Positions 7,953-17,451 of a stretch of 64,000 nucleotides of DNA are shown here, one piece after another; within the stretch, counting starts at the first letter, position 1; the number at the start of each line of letters is the position of its first letter. A program made the translations under genes and the position numbers. The notes under the pieces were generated by a model, which had not been told where the DNA came from, did not search any database, and saw nothing but the letters and a program-made list of their open reading frames with translations. This DNA comes from Tunturiibacter empetritectus (lineage in GTDB: Bacteria > Acidobacteriota > Terriglobia > Terriglobales > Acidobacteriaceae): the NCBI RefSeq assembly GCF_013410875.1, contig NZ_JACCCU010000003.1:682001-746000 (forward strand), given 5' to 3'.

Positions 7953-10430
7953 TCAAATCTTCTGCACCCTCTGCACATCCCGAACTCCAGGCACCTTGCG
8001 CAGATTTTGCACCAGCTTATTCAAATGCCGCACATCCACCGTCTCTACCACAAAGTCCACCATCACCTGGCCATCCGACATCGGCTTCGTATCCACGCTG
8101 CGAATATTGGTCCCATCATCAGAGATGATCGCCGTAAACTCCTTCAGCATCCCAGCCCGATCATCACACAGCACCGTCAGTTTCACCGGGTAAGTCTGCG
8201 CCTTATTCGTTCCCGGCTCCGTCGGCGACGGCGACCACTCCACCTGAATCCTTCTATCCGACTCATACAACAAATTCTGCACATTCGGACAGCTTCTCGC
8301 ATGTACCGCCACGCCCTTGCCCCGCGTCACATACCCCACAATCTCCTCACCGCGAATTGGGTTGCAACAACGAGCTCGATATACCAGCAGATCGTCCTGC
8401 CCCTCCACCTGCAGCGAGTCTGAACCCTTCCCGAAGAAGACTCGCTTCACCGCCTCCGACATCTGACCAATCGCGTTGCCGACCCCACCCTCCGGCGCCT
8501 GGGGCTCCGCCGACATCGTCGAACCCGGCTCCAGCTTATTCAGAACCTGCCGCGCCGAGAACTTCCCAAACCCAACACCCGCCAGCAACTCTGCCTGCGT
8601 CCCCAGCCCATACTCGCTGGCGACCTTGTCATAGTCAGCTTCATGAAACTTGCCCAGCGCCAGTTTGTACTTCCTCGCCTCTCGGTCCAGCAGCTTCTTG
8701 CCGATCTCGATCGCGCGCTCCCGCTGATGTTCATTCAGCCAGTGCTTAATCTTGTTCCGCGCCCGCGAGCTCTTCGTAAAGCTAAGCCAGTCGCGGCTCG
8801 GCGCATGTCCAGCCTGCGTCGAGATCTCGACGATATCGCCATTGCGCAACTTCGTCCTCAGCGGCACTATCCGTCCATTCACCTTCGCGCCCACCGTCGT
8901 ATTCCCCACCTCGGTGTGAATCGCATAAGCAAAATCAATCGGGCTCGCATCCTTCGGCAGCACTACCACCTTGCCCTTCGGCGTAAAGGTGTAAACCTCC
9001 TCCGGATACAAATCGATCTTCAGCGTCGACATGAACTCATTGGGATCAGTCATCTCCCGCTGCCATTCCATCAACTGCCGCACCCACGCCAGCCTCTGTT
9101 CGTCCTTCGCGCTTACGTTGTCCGAGGCCTTGTACTTCCAGTGCGCCGCGATCCCCTCCTCCGCAACGCGATGCATATCCTCCGTCCGAATCTGCACCTC
9201 GAACTGATGCTCCCCCTCCGCGATCAGCGTCGTATGCAGCGACTGATAAAGATTCGGCCGAGGCATCGCAATAAAATCCTTGATCCGCCCCGGCACCGGA
9301 CGCCAGATCGAGTGCAACAACCCAAGCAGCGCATAACAATCTTGCACCGAGTTACAGATCACGCGAATCGCCAGCAGATCGTAGACCTGATCCACCGGAA
9401 TCTTCTGATCCACCAGCTTCTGCTGAATCGAATAAAGCCGCTTGATCCGCGACTCCACCCGCCCCTGAATCTTAAACTCCTTCAGCTTCGCCTCAAGCTG
9501 CTTCACAATCTTCTGCAGAAACTCTTCGCCCGCCCCACGCAGCGCATCCACCTCAGTCGACACCTGCTCATACGCATAAGGATCGGTATACCGAAACGCC
9601 AGATCCTCCAGCTCCCCGCGCAGCTTGCCCATGCCCAGCCGGTGCGCCAGCGGAGCGTAGATATCCAGCGTCTCCCGCGCAATCTTCTGCTGCTTCTCCG
9701 GCTTCAAGTGCTCCAGCGTCCGCATATTATGTAACCGATCCGCGAGCTTAATAATCACCACCCGAACATCGGTCACCATCGCCAGCAGCATCTTGCGAAT
9801 ATTCTCCGCCTGGTGATCCTCGCGATTTGCGAACTTGATCTTCTCCAGCTTCGTCACACCCTCGACGATGTGCGCTACCTGATCCCCAAACCGCTTCGCA
9901 ATCTCCACCGACGTGACATCGGTATCCTCGACCGCATCATGCAGCAGCCCCGCCGCAATCGCAGTCGAATCCATCTTCAACTCGGCCAGCACCTGCGCCA
10001 CCTCCAGAGGATGGATGATGTAAGGCTCGCCGCTGGCCCGCTTCTGTCCCTCATGCTGCTGCAGGCAGAACGCCCACGCCCCGCGAATAATCTCCAGATC
10101 GTCCGCCGGCCGGTTCTCATGCACCGTCTCCAGCAGCCGCTGAAACTTCGCATCCACCGCATGGATATCCTTCGCCGAACTCCCCGCCAAATGGCTCGCC
10201 GACGACTCCTCCACACCGGCAATCAACAGCGCCGAGCCATCAGACGCCGCAGTCTTCTTCTTCTTTCCACGAGGGGTCGTCTCCAAGGCCACCGATGGTT
10301 CCGCGACAGGAAGAGCTGCCTCCAGCTCGATCCCCGTGTCGGTATCTTTCACATCCGGTTGACTCTTCGGTTCGTCGTGCGGCTTCGGCTGCGGGCCAGC
10401 CTGCGTAGAGGCTGGAGGAGCGATTGCCAT
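7953..10430 (-). CDS. rel: Bifunctional (p)ppGpp synthetase/hydrolase, RelA/SpoT family
   Basis: Makes and degrades the stringent-response alarmone. The 825-residue protein has a variable, Lys/Pro/Ala-rich N-terminal extension of about 85 residues, then the HD hydrolase domain (HPLEVAQ, LLHDAVEDTD, RLHNMRTL), the synthetase domain (RIKDFIAMPRPNLYQSLHTT and EEGIAAHWKYK), a TGS domain (TPKGKVVVLPKDASPIDFAY) and a C-terminal ACT domain (LCDDRAGMLKEFTAI). Both catalytic halves keep their motif residues, so it should be bifunctional as expected for a lone Rel in this group. The N-terminal extension is longer than in most Rel proteins. The gene stands alone, in the same orientation as its neighbours. 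Confidence 0.95.
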   Translation of the reverse strand: MAIAPPASTQAGPQPKPHDEPKSQPDVKDTDTGIELEAALPVAEPSVALETTPRGKKKKTAASDGSALLIAGVEESSASHLAGSSAKDIHAVDAKFQRLLETVHENRPADDLEIIRGAWAFCLQQHEGQKRASGEPYIIHPLEVAQVLAELKMDSTAIAAGLLHDAVEDTDVTSVEIAKRFGDQVAHIVEGVTKLEKIKFANREDHQAENIRKMLLAMVTDVRVVIIKLADRLHNMRTLEHLKPEKQQKIARETLDIYAPLAHRLGMGKLRGELEDLAFRYTDPYAYEQVSTEVDALRGAGEEFLQKIVKQLEAKLKEFKIQGRVESRIKRLYSIQQKLVDQKIPVDQVYDLLAIRVICNSVQDCYALLGLLHSIWRPVPGRIKDFIAMPRPNLYQSLHTTLIAEGEHQFEVQIRTEDMHRVAEEGIAAHWKYKASDNVSAKDEQRLAWVRQLMEWQREMTDPNEFMSTLKIDLYPEEVYTFTPKGKVVVLPKDASPIDFAYAIHTEVGNTTVGAKVNGRIVPLRTKLRNGDIVEISTQAGHAPSRDWLSFTKSSRARNKIKHWLNEHQRERAIEIGKKLLDREARKYKLALGKFHEADYDKVASEYGLGTQAELLAGVGFGKFSARQVLNKLEPGSTMSAEPQAPEGGVGNAIGQMSEAVKRVFFGKGSDSLQVEGQDDLLVYRARCCNPIRGEEIVGYVTRGKGVAVHARSCPNVQNLLYESDRRIQVEWSPSPTEPGTNKAQTYPVKLTVLCDDRAGMLKEFTAIISDDGTNIRSVDTKPMSDGQVMVDFVVETVDVRHLNKLVQNLRKVPGVRDVQRVQKI

Positions 10431-10473
10431 AGTTCATTATAGGCCGAGCGGTCAACCCTTCGCAGCCATAACG

Positions 10474-10515
10474 AAACAAGGCTATTGCGGGAACAAACAA
10501 GGCTATTGCGGGAAC
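10474..10515. repeat. Tandem duplication of a 21-bp unit upstream of rel
   Basis: A 21-base unit beginning AAACAAGGCTATTGCGGG is repeated exactly twice, starting 44 bases upstream of the rel start codon. It lies in the promoter or leader of rel. Perfect identity indicates a recent duplication. Confidence 0.9.
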
Positions 10516-10760
10516 AATAGACCAGCGAAAAATTGCGGATCAGCTCATCCCATCGATAGGTTACTTCAGGATCTGAAATCAATTCCAGTAATGCGCATCT
10601 TCAAAAGCGTGTGTTGACAGCACACAACGGACCGAATGCAAAATTGAAGCCGTGTCACATCTATGATCGTGCGAGTCCAGCTAAACTAGACCATCTTTTG
10701 TGAAATGATGAACTTCGGGGACAAACGGATGCGCACGCGCGAACTTTCAATTGAAAGACG
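10516..10760 (+). other. Intergenic region ahead of the KaiC-like module; weak promoter candidate
   Basis: Divergent spacer between rel (leftward) and the small-protein gene (rightward). The best rightward promoter match is TTGACA at 10614-10619 with CAAAAT at 10639-10644, but the 19-base spacing is long and the -10 is poor, so this is only a candidate. No terminator or structured RNA was seen. Confidence 0.25.
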
Positions 10761-11180
10761 ATGAGGCAAGCTGGTATTAAATCCGAGACAAGAGAACTCG
10801 CCGAACAGCTTGTAGCCTTTGAAGCTCGTTCCCAAAGTGTCTCCGCAGCAGACCAGCTTGCGACGTGCCGCGTCTGTGAGAAGCTGCGTCGCCCTCTTGT
10901 TATGTTAACGGGAACCGCAGGGTTCAGCTCTCTTCTCTCACGCGCTTTGACTTTGGCCAAGCGAGAGGCCCCTGCACTCAGCCCGGTACAGGTCAAACCG
11001 GATGGATCTATGGAGGGCTTGGAGGGCGCGGCCGCTGAGGCGCACGCCATCCTTGTCGGCTACCTGCTTAGCCTTTTGATCACTTTCATTGGAGAAACAC
11101 TTACAGTGCGGCTCCTGCATGACATATGGCCGGATTTACCCGGACTCGGCTTAAATTCTCTGGGGAAGGAATTGCAATGA
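10761..11180 (+). CDS. Small protein of unknown function, first gene of a KaiC-like/histidine kinase module
   Basis: 139 residues with no enzymatic motif. The N-terminal half is charged and helical (SETRELAEQLVAFEARS) followed by VCEKLRRPL; a hydrophobic stretch (ILVGYLLSLLITFIGETLTV) lies near residues 98-117 and could be a buried helix or a single membrane segment. I recall similar proteins encoded beside KaiC-like ATPases in other bacteria, always uncharacterised. Its TGA stop overlaps the ATG of the KaiC-like gene (ATGA), so the two are translationally coupled and probably made in fixed ratio. A role as adaptor or sensor input to the ATPase is a guess. Confidence 0.8.
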   Translation: MRQAGIKSETRELAEQLVAFEARSQSVSAADQLATCRVCEKLRRPLVMLTGTAGFSSLLSRALTLAKREAPALSPVQVKPDGSMEGLEGAAAEAHAILVGYLLSLLITFIGETLTVRLLHDIWPDLPGLGLNSLGKELQ

Positions 11181-12715
11181 ACCAGAACAGCAAGGTAAAA
11201 ATCAAGCAGCTTAGTTCGGGAGTTCTTGGGCTTGACGAGATTCTGGGGGGCGGATTCCCGGAATTTTCGTTCAACATCATCGCAGGCGCACCGGGATGTG
11301 GAAAGACGACGCTGGCGCATCAATTCGTCTTCAAGAACGCCACTCCGGAGAGGCCGGCCCTTTACTTTACGGTTCTCGGGGAACCAGCCCTCAAGATGCT
11401 GCGCTATCAGCAGCAATATACCTTTTTCGATGCGACGAAACTGAACACTGCTGTTCGTTTCATAAACCTGAGCCAGGACTTGGTAGAACGTGGATTGAAA
11501 GGCGTGCTGGAAGAGATCACGAAGCAGGTGCAGGCTACCAATGCAGGCATTGTCGTGGTGGACTCTTTCCGAACTGTTCTGCGACGCGAACATCATGGCG
11601 ACCGCGAAGTTGAGGTTCAGACTTTTGTGCAAGAACTTGCATTGCTTCTTACCAGTTGGGAGGCGACGACATTCCTTATTGGGGAGTACAGCGAATCTGA
11701 GTTGGTCGACAACCCCGTCTTTACCGTGGCAGACGGGCTCTTCTGGCTCTTTCAGCAGGTCGAGCGAAACTCCGTGGTGCGCAAGCTGCAGGTCATGAAG
11801 TTGCGCGGACAGATGTCTGTGCCCGGAATGCATACCTTTCGCATTACCGATGCAGGACTACAAGCTTTCTCTAGAACGTTGGGATTGGTAGGAACTCGAA
11901 GGAAAGATCCGGACCGGAGACGCCTTTCCACAGGTATCCCGGCACTTGACGAGATGATGGGTGGAGGCATCCCGGAAGGGGATAGCTTGTTGGTCGCAGG
12001 ATCATCCGGTACCGGCAAATCGCTCATGGCCACTCAGTTCATCGCTGCCGGTCTTCGCGCAGGCGAGTCCGGCATTGTGGCGATCTTTGAAGAGCGACCT
12101 GACGAGTACGCCGATCGTGCTGCCGCCTTCGGCCTTGACCTGGGTGCAGCTTTGAAAGACGGTAGCCTTGAAGTCATCTATCTGCGGCCCCTCGACCTGT
12201 CCGTGGACGAGACGATGCAAGAGCTCATCGATGCGGTTCAGAGAACAGGCGCAAAGCGGCTGGTCATCGACTCGTTGGCGGGCTTCGAGATGGCGCTTGC
12301 TCCCGGATTCCGAACCGACTTCAGGGAATCGCTCTATCGCATGATCTTCGCTCTGACCGGAATCGGAATTACAATCCTGAGCACCCTGGAGATGGAAGAG
12401 TCATTCAATAAATTCCCCTTCAGTAGCTACTTAATCTCATTTCTCACCGACGACATTATTCGCATGCGCTATGTAGAAATCGAGGGCCAGCTGCGTAAGA
12501 TTATGTTGATCATCAAGATGCGAGGCGGTGCTCATAGCAAGGACATCCGCGAATACGACATAACCTCGGACGGCATCGTGCTCGGCGAACGACCAAGAGA
12601 GTACGCTCACCTCATCACGGGTATCCCGGAACGGATAGAAAGCCCCCAAACGGAAGCTTTGGGTAAGCCGGGCATTGCGTTAGAGGCCAAAGATGGCAAG
12701 AAAGCTGAAAAATAA
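11177..12715 (+). CDS. KaiC-like double-domain ATPase
   Basis: 512-residue RecA-fold ATPase with two tandem KaiC domains. Domain I has Walker A GAPGCGKTT at 37-45; domain II has GSSGTGKS at 275-282. The catalytic Glu pair is intact in domain II (FEERPDE, Glu305-306) but reduced to LGEP in domain I. The region matching the cyanobacterial phosphosites reads LISFLTDD, so the Ser431 equivalent (Ser421 here) is kept and the Thr432 equivalent is Phe. The frame continues upstream of 11177, but the ATG there has a good GGGGAAGGA site and overlaps the previous stop. No kaiA or kaiB is present, so this is a signalling KaiC homologue rather than a proven clock. The downstream kinase overlaps by 23 bases. 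Confidence 0.92.
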   Translation: MNQNSKVKIKQLSSGVLGLDEILGGGFPEFSFNIIAGAPGCGKTTLAHQFVFKNATPERPALYFTVLGEPALKMLRYQQQYTFFDATKLNTAVRFINLSQDLVERGLKGVLEEITKQVQATNAGIVVVDSFRTVLRREHHGDREVEVQTFVQELALLLTSWEATTFLIGEYSESELVDNPVFTVADGLFWLFQQVERNSVVRKLQVMKLRGQMSVPGMHTFRITDAGLQAFSRTLGLVGTRRKDPDRRRLSTGIPALDEMMGGGIPEGDSLLVAGSSGTGKSLMATQFIAAGLRAGESGIVAIFEERPDEYADRAAAFGLDLGAALKDGSLEVIYLRPLDLSVDETMQELIDAVQRTGAKRLVIDSLAGFEMALAPGFRTDFRESLYRMIFALTGIGITILSTLEMEESFNKFPFSSYLISFLTDDIIRMRYVEIEGQLRKIMLIIKMRGGAHSKDIREYDITSDGIVLGERPREYAHLITGIPERIESPQTEALGKPGIALEAKDGKKAEK

Positions 12716-13562
12716 CGCTAAGCCTGTCCAGGCAAATGTTACTGCGATAAACGAAGGTTTGATGCTGGGCCTGGTGCGCCAACACGAACTGACGGAAGTT
12801 GCAGAACTGTTGAACGCTCAGCTGCAGGAAGAAATCTCCGCGCGAAAAAGGGCGGAAGAGGCCCTCATCAACAGCGAGAAGCTCGCTTCTGTTGGGCACA
12901 TGGCTGCTGTCCTTGCCCATGAAATTAATAATCCTCTCGCAGCAGTAACAAACGTCCTGTTTCTGGCCCAGACAACCAAGGGTCTTCCGGACGCAGCCCG
13001 TCAATATCTACAAATGGCCGATGCGGAACTCAGCCGCATCGCTCACATCACCCGTCAGACCCTCGGGTTTTATCGTGAGTCCTCTGCCCCGATAACCTTC
13101 CACCTCGCGATATTGTTTGACTCCGTTGTAAATTTGCTGCAAGCGAAACAAATCTCCAAGCGAGCCATCATCGAGAAACAGTGTGAAAAAGAACTCCAAA
13201 TGACAGCTTTCCAGGGAGAACTGAGACAGGTAGTTTCAAACCTTTTGATGAATAGCCTGGACGCTATCGATGAGACAGGCAAAGTCACTCTGAGGGCCAC
13301 TAGCTCGCGAGGCTGTAACGGGAGACGACCCCGTATCAGAATTACGATCTCCGACAATGGGAAAGGTATCAGCGACATCACTCTATCCAGGATCTTCCAA
13401 CCCTTTTTCACCACAAAAGGAGATGTCGGAAATGGCCTGGGACTGTGGGTGAGCAAACAAATCGTCGAAAAGCACGGTGGATCGATTCAAGTTCGCTCCC
13501 ACACGAAGGGACCCCGCCAGGGAACAACGTTTTCGATAGTCCTGCCCATCAGCTGTTTTTGA
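12693..13562 (+). CDS. Soluble sensor histidine kinase paired with the KaiC-like ATPase
   Basis: 289 residues without membrane segments. A coiled-coil-like N-terminus (TEVAELLNAQLQEEISARKR) leads into the dimerisation/phosphoacceptor helix with His76 in AHEINNPL, then a HATPase domain with the N box (NLLMNSLDAI), DNGKGIS, FQPFFTTK and GNGLGLWVSKQ. There is no PAS, GAF or receiver domain, and no response regulator gene in the neighbourhood. It overlaps the end of the KaiC-like gene by 23 bases, so it is in the same transcript and tightly coupled. By analogy to SasA and KaiC, the ATPase may be the input that switches the kinase (inference). The output partner is unknown. Confidence 0.9.
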   Translation: MARKLKNNAKPVQANVTAINEGLMLGLVRQHELTEVAELLNAQLQEEISARKRAEEALINSEKLASVGHMAAVLAHEINNPLAAVTNVLFLAQTTKGLPDAARQYLQMADAELSRIAHITRQTLGFYRESSAPITFHLAILFDSVVNLLQAKQISKRAIIEKQCEKELQMTAFQGELRQVVSNLLMNSLDAIDETGKVTLRATSSRGCNGRRPRIRITISDNGKGISDITLSRIFQPFFTTKGDVGNGLGLWVSKQIVEKHGGSIQVRSHTKGPRQGTTFSIVLPISCF

Positions 13563-13754
13563 TTTGATTTACCCGTGACACCGCTAGGTCGGCATATGGG
13601 AAACGCTAGAGCAAGGTAGTAGTTGGCGTAAAGTCGGCCGTTCCCCTTTGTTTGTCACTCCCAAAGGGAATCTGCGGTTGCCTCCCTACACACCAACAGT
13701 AAATCCGCCTTAGGTAACTGGTCGCGCTCGATCATCAGTTCCTGCCAGAAAAAT

Positions 13755-14036
13755 TCTGTCAAGCCCCCAAACTCTCAAAAACCCACTAACCAACACATAA
13801 GAAACGAAATAGAGTCTCCCAAACTTGGCACTTTAGTTTCACTCCATTCGCTACACTGGATACAGAGATCAAAATCAAGCAAGCCCCGCAGGGATAGTCT
13901 CCCTCTGGGGCTAACTTGTTGATAGGAGCGTTTTTGTACGCAACCCATTTGTTATCTATATTTTGCAGGTGCTAGCTCGCTGTAAACTACTGAATACAAG
14001 CGACTTGCGCGCGGGTAATAGGGGGGGTACCCCCCT
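13755..14036 (+). repeat. Conserved non-coding element, solitary copy
   Basis: This stretch between the kinase gene and aconitase is homologous, in the same internal order, to the reverse strand of 29760-29458. Shared blocks are GTCAAGCCCC followed by an A/C-rich tract, TTAGTTTC-CTCCAT, an A-rich CAGAGA segment, a hairpin with AGCCCC/GGGGCT arms (13882-13912, 12 of 13 positions paired), a GACTT-rich block, and the palindrome GGGGGGTACCCCCC at 14022-14035. The other copy leads into a protein gene with an RBS; here the block ends in a seven-codon frame (ATG at 14045), so this copy has lost or never had a gene. The hairpin could also end acnA transcription on the other strand. Confidence 0.7.
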
Positions 14037-14080
14037 TGCGGGAAATGCCCGGAGACCGGGAGAAGTAGGAGAGATAGTGC

Positions 14081-17032
14081 CTAAACCGAGACCGGAACCT
14101 TCCCCGCCAGTTGCCGCAACACGTACTGCAGGATTCCTCCGTTCTGGTAGTACAGAATCTCCTGCGGGGTATCGATGCGGACGGTAGCCGAGAACTCGAT
14201 TGTCTTCCCCAGATCGGACTCCGCGAACACCGTCACCACCTTGCCCTCAGCGAACTTGCTGTCGAGCATCGCCTTCAACTGACCCGGCGCATCCCCGATC
14301 GCAAACACCTCCTCGCCCGTCAGGTGCAGCGACTCGACACTCTGACCCGGCAGAAACTGCAGCGGTAGAATCCCCATCCCGACCAGGTTCGACCGGTGAA
14401 TCCGCTCGTAGCTCTCCGCGATCACAAACTTGATCCCCAGCAGCCGCGGCCCCTTCGCCGCCCAGTCCCGCGAAGACCCCGAGCCGTACTCCTTCCCCGC
14501 AAGAATCGCCAGCGGCGTTCCACGCTTCGCATACTCCACGCTCGCATCGTAGATCGACATCGGCACATCCTCCGGCAGCAGCCGGGTCACACCGCCCTCG
14601 GTCCCCGGAGCCAGCTTGTTCCGCAGCCGAACATTGGCAAACGTCCCGCGCACCATCACCTCATGGTTGCCGCGCCGCGATCCATAGCTGTTGAAGTCCG
14701 AAGGCTTCACCCCATGCTCGATCAGGTACTTGCCCGCAGGCCCATTCAGCTTGATCGAACCCGCCGGCGAGATGTGGTCCGTCGTCACAGAGTCTCCCAG
14801 CACCGCCAGCACGCGAGCACCATGGATGTCTCCAACCGGAGCAGGCGCAGCCGGCATCCCATCGAAGTAAGGAGCCTTACGAATATAGGTCGAATCCGGC
14901 TCCCACCCATACGTCTCGCCATCCGGAAACTTCAGGCTCTTCCAGTTGTTGTCGCCATCGGACACCGTCGAGTACTGCCGGCGAAACATCTCCGAGTCGA
15001 TCGACGAGTTCACCGTCGCCGAGACCTCCGCCTGGGTAGGCCATATATCCCGAAGAAAAACAGGCTTGCCATCCAGATCGCGCCCCAGTGCCTCCGTCTC
15101 GAAGTTGTGCGCGATGTGCCCCGCCAAAGCATAGGCCACCACCAGCGGAGGACTCATCAGGTAGTTCGCCCTTACCTCCGGCGAGATTCTTCCCTCGAAG
15201 TTCCGATTCCCCGAGAGCACCGACACCGCCACCAGTCCGTGATCCTCAATCGACTTTGAAACATCTGTCGGCAGCGGGCCGGAGTTTCCAATGCACGTCG
15301 TGCATCCATACCCCACCACCTGGAAGCGCAGCTGATCGAGATAAGGCATCAGCCCCGCCTTCATGTAGTAGTCCGTCACCACGCGCGAACCTGGAGCCAG
15401 CGAGGTCTTCACCCACGGCGGCGTGCTCAGCCCCTTCTCCACGGCCTTCTTCGCAAGCAGACCCGCAGCCATCATCACGTAAGGATTCGAAGTATTCGTG
15501 CAGGAGGTGATCGCCGCAATCACAATCGATCCGTGATCAAGATACTGATCCGGATCCACGCCGAACCTGGTCCGAATCGAAACATGCGGAGCCTCCAGCT
15601 GCGGTATAGTCTCATCGCTGATCGTTATCACCGGCACGATTGGAGCCTCCACCACCGGAGCCGAAGCCCCGACGCTGCTGCTCAGATCGCCAGACTCCGA
15701 AGCCGTTCCACCCTCACCCTCCCAGCGCACCATCTGCCGAATCACATGCTTGTTTCCATTCGGCCCCAGCAGTCCGGGCAGTTGTTCCTTGAAGCTTGCA
15801 CCCGCCTGTGATAACGCAACCCGATCCTGCGGCCGCTTCGGCCCCGCAACACTGGGCTCGACCGTCGCAAGGTCCAGCGCAATCGTCGCCGAGTACACAG
15901 CCTCCTTCGCATCCGCCGTGTGAAACAGTCCCTGCTCGCGGTAGTAAGCCTCGACCAGCTCAATCTGCTCCTCGCTGCGCCCAGTAAGCCGGAGATACCG
16001 GAGCGTCTCCGCATCCACCGGAAAGATCCCGCAGGTAGCCCCATACTCCGGCGCCATGTTCGCAATCGTCGCACGATCAGCCAGCGGCAGTTCCGCGATC
16101 CCCGATCCATAGAACTCCACGAACTTACCAACCACGCCAAGCTTCCGCAGCATCTCGGTCACGGTCAGCACCAGGTCAGTAGCCGTTGTGCCTTCCTTCA
16201 ACTTGCCTGTCAGCTTAAACCCAACGACCTGCGGCACCAGCATGCTCACCGGCTGTCCCAGCATCGCAGCCTCGGCCTCGATACCGCCAACGCCCCAGCC
16301 CATCACGCCCAGCCCATTCACCATCGTGGTGTGGGAGTCTGTGCCGACGAGAGTATCCGGATAAGCAAATGCGCGAAGCTCTTCGACACTGGCTTTGTGC
16401 CCCGCTACAGCCACAGCGTCAAGATTCTGTTTTGGCTTGGTCGTAAATACGACGCGAGCTAGGTATTCCAGATTCACCTGGTGGCAGATGCCCATCCCTG
16501 GAGGCACTGCTGAAAAATTATTGAATGCCGTCTGTCCCCACTTCAGAAACGCATACCGCTCGCGATTCCTTTGAAACTCCAGGGCGGCATTTAGGTCATA
16601 CGCTCGCTGCGTGCCAAACTCATCCACCTGCACCGAGTGATCGATCACCAGTTCCGCGGGCTGCAGCGGATTGATCTTCTCCGGATCGCCCCCCAAAGCC
16701 TTCATCGCATCCCGCATCGCCGCGAGATCAACCACAGCGGGCACACCAGTAAAGTCCTGCATCAGAACCCGCGCCGGCATGTACGCAATCTCTCGCGAAG
16801 GTTCCGCATTCGGATCCCAGCAAGCCAGAAACTGGATGTCTTCCGCAGTCACGGTGCGGCCATCCTCATGCCGCAGCAGGTTCTCCAGTAGAATCCGCAG
16901 CGAGAAGGGAAGCCGGCTAAGGTCGACACCGGTTCCTTCCAGCGCCTTCAGGCGAAACAGGTCGTACGTGGTCTTCCCCACTGCCAGTGTGGACAAGCTC
17001 TTGAACGAATCAGGATGCGATTGGGTCGGCAT
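14081..17032 (-). CDS. acnA: Aconitate hydratase A
   Basis: TCA-cycle enzyme isomerising citrate and isocitrate through aconitate with a [4Fe-4S] cluster. Cluster ligands are seen in ITSCTNTSNP and GCTTCIGNSG, and active-site segments include GTDSHTTMVNGLGV, SYGSRRGNHEVM, and KEYGSGSSRDWAAKG near the C-terminus, giving the AcnA/IRP architecture. The ATG at 17032 is preferred because GGAGAAG lies 6 bases before it, although the frame is open 31 codons further. The product is then 983 residues, somewhat longer than the usual 890-910, owing to a Gly/Ser/Pro-rich insertion around SGDLSSSVGASAPVVEAP near the middle. It stands alone. Confidence 0.95.
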   Translation of the reverse strand: MPTQSHPDSFKSLSTLAVGKTTYDLFRLKALEGTGVDLSRLPFSLRILLENLLRHEDGRTVTAEDIQFLACWDPNAEPSREIAYMPARVLMQDFTGVPAVVDLAAMRDAMKALGGDPEKINPLQPAELVIDHSVQVDEFGTQRAYDLNAALEFQRNRERYAFLKWGQTAFNNFSAVPPGMGICHQVNLEYLARVVFTTKPKQNLDAVAVAGHKASVEELRAFAYPDTLVGTDSHTTMVNGLGVMGWGVGGIEAEAAMLGQPVSMLVPQVVGFKLTGKLKEGTTATDLVLTVTEMLRKLGVVGKFVEFYGSGIAELPLADRATIANMAPEYGATCGIFPVDAETLRYLRLTGRSEEQIELVEAYYREQGLFHTADAKEAVYSATIALDLATVEPSVAGPKRPQDRVALSQAGASFKEQLPGLLGPNGNKHVIRQMVRWEGEGGTASESGDLSSSVGASAPVVEAPIVPVITISDETIPQLEAPHVSIRTRFGVDPDQYLDHGSIVIAAITSCTNTSNPYVMMAAGLLAKKAVEKGLSTPPWVKTSLAPGSRVVTDYYMKAGLMPYLDQLRFQVVGYGCTTCIGNSGPLPTDVSKSIEDHGLVAVSVLSGNRNFEGRISPEVRANYLMSPPLVVAYALAGHIAHNFETEALGRDLDGKPVFLRDIWPTQAEVSATVNSSIDSEMFRRQYSTVSDGDNNWKSLKFPDGETYGWEPDSTYIRKAPYFDGMPAAPAPVGDIHGARVLAVLGDSVTTDHISPAGSIKLNGPAGKYLIEHGVKPSDFNSYGSRRGNHEVMVRGTFANVRLRNKLAPGTEGGVTRLLPEDVPMSIYDASVEYAKRGTPLAILAGKEYGSGSSRDWAAKGPRLLGIKFVIAESYERIHRSNLVGMGILPLQFLPGQSVESLHLTGEEVFAIGDAPGQLKAMLDSKFAEGKVVTVFAESDLGKTIEFSATVRIDTPQEILYYQNGGILQYVLRQLAGKVPVSV

Positions 17033-17451
17033 GGTATCTTCTCCGAGGCGCGCTCTTGAAAGCGCGATGGTTGGGGCCGTGGTCACATCTTCGAACCGCA
17101 GACGGCAACGGCTGAAGCCTATCAAGTTTTCAGGGGAGGGGTCGAGCTAGCAGCGTCCACGGTCAGGGCGACCGTGGCGAAAGCGCTTCGTGTTGGGAAG
17201 ACAGCCTGCCATCAAGCTGATTTTACTGCGTCCCGACTGGTTGCGGTAAAGCGCCTGACCCTCCCACCAAAGGGTGATTGCAAAACGCGGCAGGCTAGCG
17301 TACAAGGCGTCTCAACTACTAGACTCCACAGCATAACGCGCCGCACCAGCTATTGCGTCATCACTCGCAAAGTCAGCAATTATAAGAAAAAATGCATCTC
17401 ATTCAAGAAGTTCGTGTTTATACCCGCAGCAGATACGAGGAGACTGGCAGT
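17033..17451. other. Divergent intergenic region with one strong hairpin
   Basis: 419 bases between acnA (leftward) and the YXWGXW-type lipoprotein gene (rightward). It holds a perfect 8-bp inverted repeat CCACGGTC / GACCGTGG with a 5-base loop at 17157-17177. There is no T-tract next to it, so it is more likely an operator or leader hairpin than a terminator. Nothing else was recognised; both promoters should lie here. Confidence 0.5.

Noticed and set aside
10761..13562. A circadian KaiABC clock
   Set aside because: No kaiA or kaiB is present and the KaiC-like protein has altered domain I and phosphosite residues, so a clock claim is not supported.
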